A stretch of 64,000 nucleotides of DNA from Undibacterium sp. (GTDB taxonomy: Bacteria > Pseudomonadota > Gammaproteobacteria > Burkholderiales > Burkholderiaceae_D): assembly GCF_030651495.1 (NCBI RefSeq), contig NZ_JAUSFI010000070.1:22580-86579 (forward strand), written 5' to 3'. Position 1 is the stretch's first letter, and every line of letters starts with the position of its first letter. The notes beneath the pieces are model-generated. The model saw nothing but the letters and a program-made list of their open reading frames with translations, had not been told where the DNA came from and did not search any database. The position numbers and the translations under genes are program-made. Positions 32,392-41,557 of the stretch are shown here, one piece after another.

Positions 32392-33558
32392 TCAGTATTT
32401 TTGTAAGAATTTTTCAATCCGATTTACTGCTTCCTTTAAATTTTCCATAGAAGTCGCATAAGAAATACGCACATACTGGCGCGCAGTAAATGGCCCAAAA
32501 TCAAGCCCTGGGACAATTACAACGCCAGCCTGGGTCAACAAATCTCTGCTGAATTTATCTGCATCATCCGACCAACGGGAACAATCAGCATAGACATAAA
32601 AAGCACCATCCGGGGTGACTGGAACATCAAAGCCCAATTCACGTAAAGCCGGCACAATAAAATCGCGACGGCGCTTAAACTCGGCCTTGCGTTGCTCGTA
32701 AATTTTCATTGCCTCATCAGAAAAACAGGCCAGAGCAGCATACTGCGCCACCGATGAAGGACAAATAAACAAATTTTGCGCTAACTTCTCAAATTGAGGA
32801 ACAATGCGCTCGGGAACCACTAACCAACCCAAACGCCAGCCGGTCATATTGAAGTATTTGCTAAAACTATTGATGACCACCACATCATCATCCAGCGACA
32901 AGGCTGAAAATGGTGCGTTATCGTATGATAAACCTTGGTAAATTTCATCAACGATGGTGAAACCCTGCTTGTTTTTTACAGTGGCAATAATTTTTGACAA
33001 TTCACTCGACTCGATGGAGGTGCCGGTAGGGTTCGATGGCGATGCCAATAGTACGCCTTTACTTTCAGCGGTCCAATATTTGTTCACCAATTCATCGGTC
33101 AGCTGGAAACGCTCTTCTGGCCCGCAGTTGATCAGCTTTGCCCGGCCTTCGAATGCGGCGACAAAATGCCGATTACAAGGGTAACAAGGATCAGGCATTA
33201 ACACTTCGGCACCTGGCTCCACTAAAGCGGCACATGCCAGCAACAGTGCGGCAGATGCGCCTGCCGTGACGATGATACGGCCAACAGGAATCATCAGTCC
33301 GTAAGTATTCAGGTAATACTGAGCAATGGCTTCGCGTAGCGCAGGAATCCCAAGTGCCGAGGTGTATTGTAAACGGCCATCAGCCATTGCCTTCATCGCC
33401 GCGTCGATGACCACTTGAGGTGCAGTAAAATCGGGCTCGCCGATACCCATATGGATAATGTGCCGGCCTTGCTGCTCCAGCTCTGCCGCCATCTTGGCTA
33501 ATTCCATCACATGAAACGGAGCGATATTTAACAGCCGCGAGGCCAGATTATTTTCCAT
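32392..33558 (-). CDS. PLP-dependent class I/II aminotransferase
   Basis: Fold type I aminotransferase of 388 residues from the ATG at 33558 (MENNLASR); the frame extends 20 codons upstream through a terminator hairpin, which argues against the longer start. Motifs are IGEPDF, SPSNPTGT, the DEIYQGLSYD segment and the Schiff-base Lys in SFSKYFNMTGWRLGW. Relatives include alanine/aspartate aminotransferases and YfdZ/PatA types; the amino donor cannot be decided. No pathway genes are adjacent. The start sits 12 bases after a U7 run and lacks a good ribosome site. Confidence 0.9.
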   Translation of the reverse strand: MENNLASRLLNIAPFHVMELAKMAAELEQQGRHIIHMGIGEPDFTAPQVVIDAAMKAMADGRLQYTSALGIPALREAIAQYYLNTYGLMIPVGRIIVTAGASAALLLACAALVEPGAEVLMPDPCYPCNRHFVAAFEGRAKLINCGPEERFQLTDELVNKYWTAESKGVLLASPSNPTGTSIESSELSKIIATVKNKQGFTIVDEIYQGLSYDNAPFSALSLDDDVVVINSFSKYFNMTGWRLGWLVVPERIVPQFEKLAQNLFICPSSVAQYAALACFSDEAMKIYEQRKAEFKRRRDFIVPALRELGFDVPVTPDGAFYVYADCSRWSDDADKFSRDLLTQAGVVIVPGLDFGPFTARQYVRISYATSMENLKEAVNRIEKFLQKY

Positions 33559-33569
33559 AGCATTACCAT

Positions 33570-33604
33570 AAAAAAACGCCCTACTTCCGTTTGGAAATAA
33601 GGCG
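33570..33604 (-). terminator. Intrinsic terminator between nusB and the aminotransferase gene
   Basis: On the minus strand a 12-bp stem (33593-33604 with 33577-33588, two GU wobbles, loop of 4) is followed by seven U (33570-33576). It lies about 50 bases after the nusB stop and 12 bases before the aminotransferase ATG. Confidence 0.85.
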
Positions 33605-33654
33605 AATAATGTGATCAACCCAAATAATTAAGACGACCAATCGAATAACAAGGT

Positions 33655-34119
33655 TTATTTCCTGGCGCTGACTTCTGCCACGCGCAATTTTGCCGCCAGC
33701 TTATCAAGTACGCCGTTAACATATTTATGTCCGTCCAGCCCACCAAATGACTTAGTTAGCTCAACGGCCTCATTGATCACTACGCGATATGGAATTTCAA
33801 GATGATTTTTGAGTTCGTAAGCACCGATCAACAGGGCCGCGTGTTCAATCGGCGAGAGCTCGGCAATAGTGCGATCGATCAGTGGCGCGATGTCTTCCCG
33901 CAATGCGATCGATTGATTGATAGCACCATGCAACAAGGAGTCAAAGTGTTCGCGGTCAGCCTTGTCGAAGCCATGTGCTTCGCGAATATGGGCATCAATG
34001 GAACCAGCTGCTTCATTGTTGAGCAACCATTGATACAGGCCTTGCAGCGCAAATTCACGAGCGCGGTGTCGCGGTGAACGGCTTTTGGTAGGGTTAGCGT
34101 GTTGGGATTTTATCGTCAT
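33655..34119 (-). CDS. nusB: Transcription antitermination factor NusB
   Basis: All-helical RNA-binding factor that, with NusE/S10, binds boxA in rRNA leaders. The 154 residues begin with a basic tail and show the family pattern [15 protein letters not shown] at about 18-32, [23 protein letters not shown] in mid protein, and [18 protein letters not shown] near the end. The ribBX-ribH-nusB order is widespread in proteobacteria. The transcript ends at the strong terminator downstream. Confidence 0.97.
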   Translation of the reverse strand: MTIKSQHANPTKSRSPRHRAREFALQGLYQWLLNNEAAGSIDAHIREAHGFDKADREHFDSLLHGAINQSIALREDIAPLIDRTIAELSPIEHAALLIGAYELKNHLEIPYRVVINEAVELTKSFGGLDGHKYVNGVLDKLAAKLRVAEVSARK

Positions 34120-34156
34120 TATTTTCTCTTACTTATTTTGCAATAAATTATTCTGA

Positions 34157-34654
34157 TCAGGCATCATACGTGATGTCTTCTGTCGCCTCGGCCAACTCTT
34201 CTAACGCGAGAGTCAAATTGGCCATTTCTACCGCGACACGAGCGGCATCGGCCCCTTTTTCGGTCATGCGCGCTTCAGCTTGCTCATCATTTTCGGTCGT
34301 CAGAATAGCGTTGGCAATAGGAATACCATTATCTAAACCAACGCGGGTAATGCCGGAACCGGATTCGTTCGAAACCAATTCAAAGTGATAAGTTTCACCG
34401 CGAATTACCGCACCCAGCGCGATCAAGGCATCAAACTGATTGGTGTCAGCCAGTTTTTGCAATGCCAGCGGCACTTCCAGCGCACCCGGCACCGTCACAT
34501 GCAGGATATCTTCGTTCAGCACACCCAGATTATTTAATTCGTTAAGGCAAGCTGCAAGCAAACCGTTACCGACCACTTCATTGAAACGCGCCTGCACGAT
34601 ACCAATGCGTACACCTGCGCCGTCCAAGTTTGATTCGTAATGTCCAACTGTCAT
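34157..34654 (-). CDS. ribH: 6,7-dimethyl-8-ribityllumazine synthase
   Basis: Penultimate enzyme of riboflavin synthesis; condenses the ribityl-aminouracil with dihydroxybutanone phosphate made by RibB. The 165 residues hold the [11 protein letters not shown] motif (about 19-29), the [10 protein letters not shown] loop, the phosphate-binding [12 protein letters not shown] with the catalytic His, and [17 protein letters not shown]. The acidic C-terminal tail is short. It lies between ribBX and nusB. Confidence 0.97.
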   Translation of the reverse strand: MTVGHYESNLDGAGVRIGIVQARFNEVVGNGLLAACLNELNNLGVLNEDILHVTVPGALEVPLALQKLADTNQFDALIALGAVIRGETYHFELVSNESGSGITRVGLDNGIPIANAILTTENDEQAEARMTEKGADAARVAVEMANLTLALEELAEATEDITYDA

Positions 34655-34717
34655 GATGTTCTTTCTTGCGCCAGTGCGCGTAAACTGAGTAAATATAGGA
34701 TATTGGTTAAGTTACTA

Positions 34718-35836
34718 TTAATTCTGGGCACCAGGCTTATCCAGATATCCCACCACTTCCAGATCAAAGCCTGTCATTGATGGCATTTTTCTCGGATTGG
34801 CTAGCAATTTCATGCGTCCCACACCCACATCTTTAAGGATCTGTGCGCCAATCCCATAATTGCGCAAATCCATCCGGGCAGCACGCGCTTGTGGACGCGT
34901 ATCAGGCGTATTTAATGCCTTAAACTGATCAAACATCTGTTCTGCTGTTTCTTCGCAATTAAGCAGTACCATGACACCACTTTCGGCAGCTTTAATCGCG
35001 GCCATTGCGGTTGCGACGTTCCAAGAATGTGTAGAGATACGACTCTCCAGCAAATCCAGAATCGAGACTGGCTGATGGACCCGCACCAAAGCCTCTTTAT
35101 CATGAGCTATTTCGCCGTGCACCAGCGCCAGATGGGCTGAGCCGCTAGGCTTATCTCGATACACAATCGCCCTGAAGCTACCGTGTACGGTATGCATTTC
35201 ACGCTCAGCAACGCGCTCGACTATGCTCTCGGTCTGGCTGCGATAATGAATCAGATCCGCAATGGTACCGATCTTTAAGCCATGTTCTTTGGCAAATACC
35301 AGCAAATCCGGCAAACGCGCCATGGTGCCATCGTCTTTCATGATTTCGCAAATAACCGCAGCAGGCGTCAAACCCGCCAACTCGGCTAAATCACAGCCAG
35401 CTTCGGTATGACCGGCGCGCATCAACACGCCACCTTTTTGCGCTTTCAAAGGGAAGATATGCCCAGGCTGAACGATGTCGTTCGCTGTCGAGTCTTTGTT
35501 CACCGCAACCTGTACAGTTTTAGCACGATCCGCCGCAGAAATACCGGTAGTCACACCCTCTGCCGCTTCTATCGAAACGGTAAAATTAGTGCCGTAAGCG
35601 GTGCCGTTACGTGCTGTCATCATTGCCAGATTCAATTGATCGCAACGTTCTTCTGTCAAGGTCAGGCAGATCAAGCCACGGCCAAATTTAGCCATAAAGT
35701 TAATGGCATCAGGCGTCACAAAATCGGCAGCCAAAACAAGATCGCCTTCATTTTCCCGATCTTCTTCATCGACCAAAATAACCATACGGCCAGCGCGTAA
35801 TTCTTCAACAATTTCTTGGGTATTTGACATATTCAT
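34718..35836 (-). CDS. ribBX: 3,4-dihydroxy-2-butanone-4-phosphate synthase fused to a degenerate cyclohydrolase II domain
   Basis: The N-terminal half (about 1-200) is an intact Rib[12 protein letters not shown] metal/substrate loop, [19 protein letters not shown] and the late HTEAGCDLA motif. The C-terminal half aligns in position with GTP cyclohydrolase II. It lacks the three zinc cysteines and the RQEGRGIGL-type catalytic loop, though the final [14 protein letters not shown] part remains ([15 protein letters not shown]). This is the RibBX form known from Shewanella and others, in which only the RibB reaction is expected. The start could also be six bases further in (MSNTQ). No FMN riboswitch was seen upstream. 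Confidence 0.92.
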   Translation of the reverse strand: MNMSNTQEIVEELRAGRMVILVDEEDRENEGDLVLAADFVTPDAINFMAKFGRGLICLTLTEERCDQLNLAMMTARNGTAYGTNFTVSIEAAEGVTTGISAADRAKTVQVAVNKDSTANDIVQPGHIFPLKAQKGGVLMRAGHTEAGCDLAELAGLTPAAVICEIMKDDGTMARLPDLLVFAKEHGLKIGTIADLIHYRSQTESIVERVAEREMHTVHGSFRAIVYRDKPSGSAHLALVHGEIAHDKEALVRVHQPVSILDLLESRISTHSWNVATAMAAIKAAESGVMVLLNCEETAEQMFDQFKALNTPDTRPQARAARMDLRNYGIGAQILKDVGVGRMKLLANPRKMPSMTGFDLEVVGYLDKPGAQN

Positions 35837-36490
35837 GAGGAGTTCCTAGATAGCGCTTTATTTTGCACAAGTTGCCATATCTGCAATTGCACTGCCAATT
35901 TGAGATTTAACCCTCTATTCTAAATGATTTACTGCGCTACTTAAGAACGCGATCGGGGTTTTTCCACCTCTAAATCCAATGTAATTACGATAGGCGCAAA
36001 GAAACGGAGAAAACTTGATATAAAATTAATTTCATTCGTGCGATTTTCATCGATATGGCACTATTTACACTGTCACTCAGTAAAATAAAACAGATGCCTT
36101 GGAGACGCATATCCCATGCGGGTCTCCAGGCACATAGGCTGGAAACCCGCATGGGATATGCGTGAGCGGGGTGGCATCGATAAATAATTTTATGCCAATC
36201 AATAAAAATGAAGTTAAGCCGTCCGCCAGCTTCGCTAAGATAAAAACAAAAGCCATACATAATTTACTAAACAACAACATATCCAAAGTGATCATGGCAA
36301 AAAGGAAAATTTAACCGGGCAATGCGCAACTTGTTGAATCTCTTGATCTGCTACGGATAGGAGTGTGCGGACAACGCTACCCAGGTGGCGAGATAGGCAG
36401 GAAAGGCGTATGGTGATTGCGTGGCGAGCATATCCATCGTTGGTTTTAAATTCATCCGCAACCATAGTTTAACTTTGTGCAAACAGGAAT
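35837..36490. other. Long intergenic region between ribBX and dnaE2
   Basis: About 650 bases between divergent genes. It holds the REP-like element at 36105-36163 and otherwise no supported gene. A minus-strand frame starting near 36295 encodes a hydrophobic stretch that runs into the REP-like element; it lacks a ribosome site and I do not call it. I see no CTGT-N8-ACAG LexA box before dnaE2 and no RFN element before ribBX. Confidence 0.5.
36105..36163. repeat. REP-like palindromic element, copy 2
   Basis: Perfect 18-bp inverted repeat (36105-36122 with 36146-36163) around a loop with an inner CCAG/CTGG hairpin and the shared ATAGGCTGGAAA core. An outer 6-bp pair, GATGCC (36093-36098) with GGCATC (36173-36178), extends the symmetry. 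The stem reads CGCATATCCCATGCGG against CGCATTATCCATGCGG in copy 1, with matching changes in the other arm. Confidence 0.8.
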
Positions 36491-39400
36491 ATGAATACAC
36501 TTAAGCCTGATGCAACTCAGACATCAGCATCTTTGCCTGCCTACGCTGAATTATTTTGCCTATCAAATTTTACTTTTTTGCAGGGGTCGTCACATGCAGA
36601 AGAGCTGGTCGGGCGTGCCGTGAAACTGGCGTATAGCGCTTTAGCCATCACCGATGAATGTTCGTTGGCAGGTGTCGTACGCGCTCATGATGAAGCGAAA
36701 AAGTATGGCATCCCTTTACTGATAGGTGCGCATTTCAAGCTGCAACATGATAGTGGCAGCGGCATGACACTGATTGCATTGGCACAAAATCGCGAAGGCT
36801 ATGGCAATCTGTCTGAACTCATTACCATGGCACGCACCAGAACCACTAAAGGTTCATATCTGTTGACGCAGCAGGACTTTACTCAGCCGCCGCCAGAGTA
36901 TGCGCATTTGCGTCACTTGCCGGATTGCCTGTTGATTTTGGCGCCAGATTACCCTGCCAGCGCAGAAGTTTTAGCGGAACAAGCAAGATGGCTGCTCGAG
37001 ACTTTCCCGCAACGGGCCTGGCTTGGCTTGACACTATTGACCCGCGCCATGGATCATCGGCACCAAAGCAACATTAACGCCATCGCACAGCAATATCATT
37101 TGCCGGTCGTTGCCACCGGCCATGTCTGCATGCATGTCCGTTCACGCAAACCGTTACAGGACACCTTGACTGCCATCCGACTTCGCAAAGCGATCGCCGA
37201 TTGTGGTTATGATCTGGCTCCTAACGCCGAGCAACACCTGCGCTCGCGTTTACGACTAGCCAATACCTACCCGGCACAAGCGCTGGCAGAGACCATACGC
37301 ATTGCCCGCATGTGCCATTTCTCATTAGATGAATTGCGCTATGAATATCCTGATGAGCTGGTGCCACTTGGACAAACACCGGCCAGCTATCTCAAGCAGG
37401 AAGTCTATGCAGGTGCACGGCAGCGCTACCCGCATGGTTTGCCAGACAAGCTGATTCAAAAGATCGAGTATGAACTGGCACTGATCAATGACCTGGCGTA
37501 TGAGCCTTATTTCCTGACGGTGCATGACATCGTTAAATTCGCCCGTTCTCAAGATATTTTGTGTCAGGGGCGTGGCTCGGCAGCCAATTCCGTCGTCTGC
37601 TATTGCCTGCACATTACCGAAGTCAGCCCGGAAAACGATACGCTATTATTTGAGCGTTTTCTCTCGAAAGAACGCGGTGAGCCACCAGATATTGATGTCG
37701 ACTTTGAACATCAGAGACGCGAGGAAGTGATCCAGTATCTGTATAACAAATACGGCCGCAACCGCACCGCACTGGCCGCGGCAGTTCACACCTATCGACC
37801 ACGCGGCGCCTTGCGTGAAGTTGGCAAGGCACTGGGGATCGATTTGATGCTGGTCGATGCGGTGGCAAAATCGCAGCGCTGGTTTGACAGTAAAAATGAT
37901 TTGCTGGATCGTTTTACTGAAAACGGCTTGGATGCGACGTCGCCCTTGGCGCAGCAATGGGCAACGCTGGTCAGCCAATTGCTGCGATTTCCGCGCCACT
38001 TATCACAACACAGCGGCGGCTTCGTGATTGCCAAGGGAAAATTGTCGCGCCTGGTGCCGATAGAAAACGCATCGATGAAAGAGCGCAGTGTGATTGAGTG
38101 GGATAAAGATGATCTGGAATCTTTAGGCTTACTCAAGGTTGATGTGCTGGCGCTAGGCATGCTGTCTGCACTTAAGCGCGCCTTTGACCTGATGGCGCAG
38201 TTACCTGGCAAGCCGGCCAGAATGCAAGATATACCGCGCGAAGATAGCGCCACCTACGACATGATTTGCAAGGCGGATACGGTTGGCGTATTTCAGATTG
38301 AATCACGCGCGCAAATGAGCATGCTGCCACGCTTGCGACCCAGAACATTTTACGATCTGGTGGTGCAGGTAGCGATCGTCAGGCCTGGCCCGATACAAGG
38401 TGGCATGGTGCACCCTTATTTGCGCAGAAGGCAGGGAAAAGAACGGGTAAGCTACCCGAAACCGGAAATAGAAAAAATCTTATCACGGACTTTAGGCGTG
38501 CCTATTTTCCAAGAACAAGTCATGCAAATTGCTATCGTTGCGGCAGATTTTACACCGGGAGAAGCGGACGAATTGCGACGCGCCATGGCGGCGTGGAAAC
38601 GTAAAGGAGGATTAGAGCATTACAGGGATAGGATCATTAGCAGCATGGTAAAAAATGGCTATACAGAAGAATTTTCTCATAATGTTTTTAAGCAAATGCT
38701 GGGTTTTGGTGAATATGGTTTCCCCGAAAGCCATTCTGCCAGTTTTGCCAACCTTGCCTATGCCAGTAGCTGGATAAAATGCCATGAGCCGGCCGTATTC
38801 TTGTGTGCACTGTTAAATTCACAGCCCATGGGGTTTTATTCTGCCTCGCAATTGGTGCAGGATGCAAGGCGGCATCAGGTACAAGTAAGATCCATCGACA
38901 TTGAATATAGCGACTGGGATTCAAGCCTAGAATTCGACCAGAGTAATCTTCAAAATCAACCGGCTGTCAGGCTAGGCATGTCAATGCTGCGCGGCATGTC
39001 TTATGGTGCTGCGCAGCGCATACAGCAAGCACGCTCTATCCAAGTATTTTCAGATGTCACAGATCTGGCGCGACGCGCACAATTAAGCCGGCATGAGGTA
39101 GAAGCTTTAGCCGCAGGCAATGCCTTAATGCCTTTGACAGGAAATCGACGTCAGGCGCTGTGGCAAGCCGTTGCAGCGATACCAGACAGAGATTTATTAC
39201 ATCCGGTAACTTTGCAAGAACAAGTACCGATGCTCACCGTCCCCTCAGAAGGACAAGAGATTATCGACGACTATCATGCCACTGGATTAACACTAGGGCG
39301 ACATCCGTTAGCATTATTACGTTCACGTTTATTGGCCTTACGTTTTTTACCTGCAGAATTACTCAATACCTTTCAGAATGGCCAGTTTGCACGTGGCTGC

Positions 39401-39664
39401 GGCATTGTCACCGTACGTCAACGCCCCGGTACTGCGCAAGGCGTATTATTCATTACGATAGAAGATGAAACCGGCCCGGTAAATGTCATTATCTGGCCTT
39501 CTTTAGTAGAACAACAGCGACGCGAAGTATTAAATGCGTCCCTACTTGGCGTATATGGAATATGGCAATGCGAAGGAGAAGTCCGTCATCTCGTGGCAAA
39601 ACGCCTGGTCGACATGTCGCATTTATTGGGCCATCTTGAAACCAGCAGCAAAAATTTTTGTTAA
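36491..39664 (+). CDS. dnaE2: Error-prone DNA polymerase DnaE2
   Basis: C-family polymerase of the DnaE2/ImuC type, used in damage-induced translesion synthesis. The 1057 residues include the N-terminal PHP domain (YAELFCLSNFTFLQGSSHAEEL), the palm with GRGSAANSVVCYCL, the catalytic Asp pair in PDIDVDFE and the third Asp in LKVDVLALGML, then the (HhH)-like and OB-fold regions (EDETGPVNVIIW near 995). The length is shorter than replicative DnaE, as expected. The usual partners imuA and imuB are not upstream, so it stands alone here. An ACAGGAAT site precedes the ATG. Confidence 0.96.
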   Translation: MNTLKPDATQTSASLPAYAELFCLSNFTFLQGSSHAEELVGRAVKLAYSALAITDECSLAGVVRAHDEAKKYGIPLLIGAHFKLQHDSGSGMTLIALAQNREGYGNLSELITMARTRTTKGSYLLTQQDFTQPPPEYAHLRHLPDCLLILAPDYPASAEVLAEQARWLLETFPQRAWLGLTLLTRAMDHRHQSNINAIAQQYHLPVVATGHVCMHVRSRKPLQDTLTAIRLRKAIADCGYDLAPNAEQHLRSRLRLANTYPAQALAETIRIARMCHFSLDELRYEYPDELVPLGQTPASYLKQEVYAGARQRYPHGLPDKLIQKIEYELALINDLAYEPYFLTVHDIVKFARSQDILCQGRGSAANSVVCYCLHITEVSPENDTLLFERFLSKERGEPPDIDVDFEHQRREEVIQYLYNKYGRNRTALAAAVHTYRPRGALREVGKALGIDLMLVDAVAKSQRWFDSKNDLLDRFTENGLDATSPLAQQWATLVSQLLRFPRHLSQHSGGFVIAKGKLSRLVPIENASMKERSVIEWDKDDLESLGLLKVDVLALGMLSALKRAFDLMAQLPGKPARMQDIPREDSATYDMICKADTVGVFQIESRAQMSMLPRLRPRTFYDLVVQVAIVRPGPIQGGMVHPYLRRRQGKERVSYPKPEIEKILSRTLGVPIFQEQVMQIAIVAADFTPGEADELRRAMAAWKRKGGLEHYRDRIISSMVKNGYTEEFSHNVFKQMLGFGEYGFPESHSASFANLAYASSWIKCHEPAVFLCALLNSQPMGFYSASQLVQDARRHQVQVRSIDIEYSDWDSSLEFDQSNLQNQPAVRLGMSMLRGMSYGAAQRIQQARSIQVFSDVTDLARRAQLSRHEVEALAAGNALMPLTGNRRQALWQAVAAIPDRDLLHPVTLQEQVPMLTVPSEGQEIIDDYHATGLTLGRHPLALLRSRLLALRFLPAELLNTFQNGQFARGCGIVTVRQRPGTAQGVLFITIEDETGPVNVIIWPSLVEQQRREVLNASLLGVYGIWQCEGEVRHLVAKRLVDMSHLLGHLETSSKNFC

Positions 39665-39682
39665 TGCAACTAAGGAAAAAAT

Positions 39683-40168
39683 TTATTCATCTCTTTGCGG
39701 CAAAGCAATTGTCCTCAACTGAAAACGCCCATCGTCATTGAATAGCCAGGTTTCTGTTATTTCCAGTTTAGCACTACGAAGTAAATGAGATGGCGGCTTA
39801 GGAAATGGCGCGGCGCTACTCAGACTGGACAAGGCTATTTTTTCGGTTGTTTTATCGTGATTGCTACGGAGAATTTGACTGCGCAGCAGCTTGCCATCAG
39901 AATTAACCTGATAATTAAGTACGATCACTGAGCGCAACAAGGCTTGCGGTCGATCCGTATAGATTTTATTCGAATTGATTAAAGAAATACGTTGTGCCAA
40001 CTCATACTTATAGGCATTTAACGATATTGGTTCAGATGCGGTAGGCATGAACACTTTTCCAGCTGGCTTCCGGCCAATTTCATCCTTACTCGTATGATTT
40101 TCTGATGAAGGAGTGGCACACCCTACAATCAGGCAAATCAGCATAAGTATCATGTGCTTACTTGTCAT
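39683..40168 (-). CDS. Lipoprotein with TonB-C-terminal-like domain
   Basis: About 161 residues from ATG 40168 (MTSKHMIL). The N-terminus is a lipoprotein signal with lipobox LIVGC (Cys about 17), so the mature protein is an envelope lipoprotein. The rest, about 60-160, resembles a TonB C-terminal domain: VVLNYQVNSDGKLLRSQILRS-like strand-turn-strand, and then a helix with APFPKPP and a closing strand. There is no TM anchor or Pro-rich spacer as in real TonB, and no exbBD nearby. I do not recognise a specific function. Confidence 0.65.
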   Translation of the reverse strand: MTSKHMILMLICLIVGCATPSSENHTSKDEIGRKPAGKVFMPTASEPISLNAYKYELAQRISLINSNKIYTDRPQALLRSVIVLNYQVNSDGKLLRSQILRSNHDKTTEKIALSSLSSAAPFPKPPSHLLRSAKLEITETWLFNDDGRFQLRTIALPQRDE

Positions 40169-40206
40169 GGCGCATTCTTTCAAAAAACGAATTATTCCTA
40201 TCTCAT

Positions 40207-41508
40207 TTAATCTTGATTGACCTCTGGCAAAGTCAACCGGCCTGTATGGTAATCATACTCATATACCTCACCATAACGCCCCCACTCTACCGCAATCTCA
40301 AGTACACGTTTAGCTTCATCAGCTTTCAAAAATTCTTCTAGCAATTCTAGCAAAGGCTGCTCCGGCAAACTGCCACTAGTTTCTTGTTCCAGATTACGCC
40401 GTATATGCGCAGCCAAAGGAACATGGATCAACAACTGTTGGCCAAATATTTCTTGTCTTGAAGGCTGGTCAGCTTCGACATAATGTTTGCCCAAAGGGGT
40501 CAGGATAATATCGCCTTTTTCGAGAATCGCTAGCCCTAATAGACTCAATGCCTCGTAAGTCGGGAACAAATCCTCATCGGTCAATTCAGCTTCTTCTGCC
40601 ATTTGCGGCAAATCAGCACGACCATTGAAGGGAGCATCGGCCAATAGATCCAGCACACCTTCAATACGGCTAACATCGGTATCGGGCAAACGATAGCCTA
40701 AATGTTTGGACTGTGGCTCGCCAGCATTGATTTCTTGTACTGGGCGCATGGTCATCAACCCATACACCTCATCAATCAATGCCCTCACCTCTATTGAATC
40801 GACATCACGTGGACGAGGTAAGTCAATTTTAATTTCACTGCGTATACGACCAGGATCGCTGGACATGATAATAATGCGATCTGCCATCATGACCGCTTCT
40901 TCAATATTATGAGAAACAATCAGAATGCCTTTCGTGGGAATACGGTTTTCATCCCACAATTCCAACATGTCGTTACGCAGCGTTTCGCCGGTCAATACAT
41001 CTAGCGCAGAAAATGCTTCATCCATCAACAAAACATCCGGGTTAGTCACCAAGGCACGCGCGATCCCTACCCGCTGCTTCATGCCGCCAGATAATTCACG
41101 TGGCAAAGCCCCACCAAAGCCAGCGAGGCCAATCAATTCGAGTACTGCATCGGCTCTGGTCTCACGCTCCTCAGCAGGAATACCTTGCGCCTCCAAACCC
41201 AGCTCGACATTTTGTTGTACGGTAAGCCAAGGAAATAAGGCAAATGACTGAAACACCATCGCAATGCCAGCTACCGGACCATAAATGGATTTATCGCGAT
41301 AAGTAAGCTTGCCACAATCAGCAGCAAGCAAACCAGCCATAATACGTAACAAAGTGGATTTGCCGGAACCAGACTTACCAAGCAAAGCAACGATTTCGCC
41401 TTCGTTCAATTGAAAATCAAGCTTATCCAACACGATGCGTGCTTTCCCATCAGTAGCCTTGAAAGACTTAGCAACTTGATTTAGCTCTATTAAATATTGG
41501 CCCATCAT
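40207..41508 (-). CDS. ABC transporter ATP-binding protein, NitT/TauT type with AAA-associated C-terminal domain
   Basis: ATPase of a nitrate/sulfonate/bicarbonate-type importer, 433 residues. The ABC domain (about 1-250) has Walker A GKSGSGKST at about 43-51, signature LSGGMKQR, Walker B VLLMDEAFSALD and the H-loop SHN. The extra C-terminal 170 residues match the AAA-associated domain found on some of these ATPases, a winged-helix-like region with acidic stretches that may be regulatory. It lies 50 bases after the permease gene on the same strand. The substrate is not known and no binding protein is adjacent. Confidence 0.9.
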   Translation of the reverse strand: MMGQYLIELNQVAKSFKATDGKARIVLDKLDFQLNEGEIVALLGKSGSGKSTLLRIMAGLLAADCGKLTYRDKSIYGPVAGIAMVFQSFALFPWLTVQQNVELGLEAQGIPAEERETRADAVLELIGLAGFGGALPRELSGGMKQRVGIARALVTNPDVLLMDEAFSALDVLTGETLRNDMLELWDENRIPTKGILIVSHNIEEAVMMADRIIIMSSDPGRIRSEIKIDLPRPRDVDSIEVRALIDEVYGLMTMRPVQEINAGEPQSKHLGYRLPDTDVSRIEGVLDLLADAPFNGRADLPQMAEEAELTDEDLFPTYEALSLLGLAILEKGDIILTPLGKHYVEADQPSRQEIFGQQLLIHVPLAAHIRRNLEQETSGSLPEQPLLELLEEFLKADEAKRVLEIAVEWGRYGEVYEYDYHTGRLTLPEVNQD

Positions 41509-41557
41509 TTTTCTCCTGCTGATCGTTTTATTTTATGCTGTCTTTGTTCAAATTAAG

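Noticed and set aside
35837..36100. Possible FMN riboswitch before ribBX
   Set aside because: The conserved RFN blocks (AGGG start, GATTCC and CCGAC segments) were not found on the minus strand.
36077..36295. Minus-strand frame encoding a hydrophobic N-terminal segment before dnaE2
   Set aside because: It runs straight into the REP-like element and lacks a ribosome site; if ever a gene, it is not supported now.
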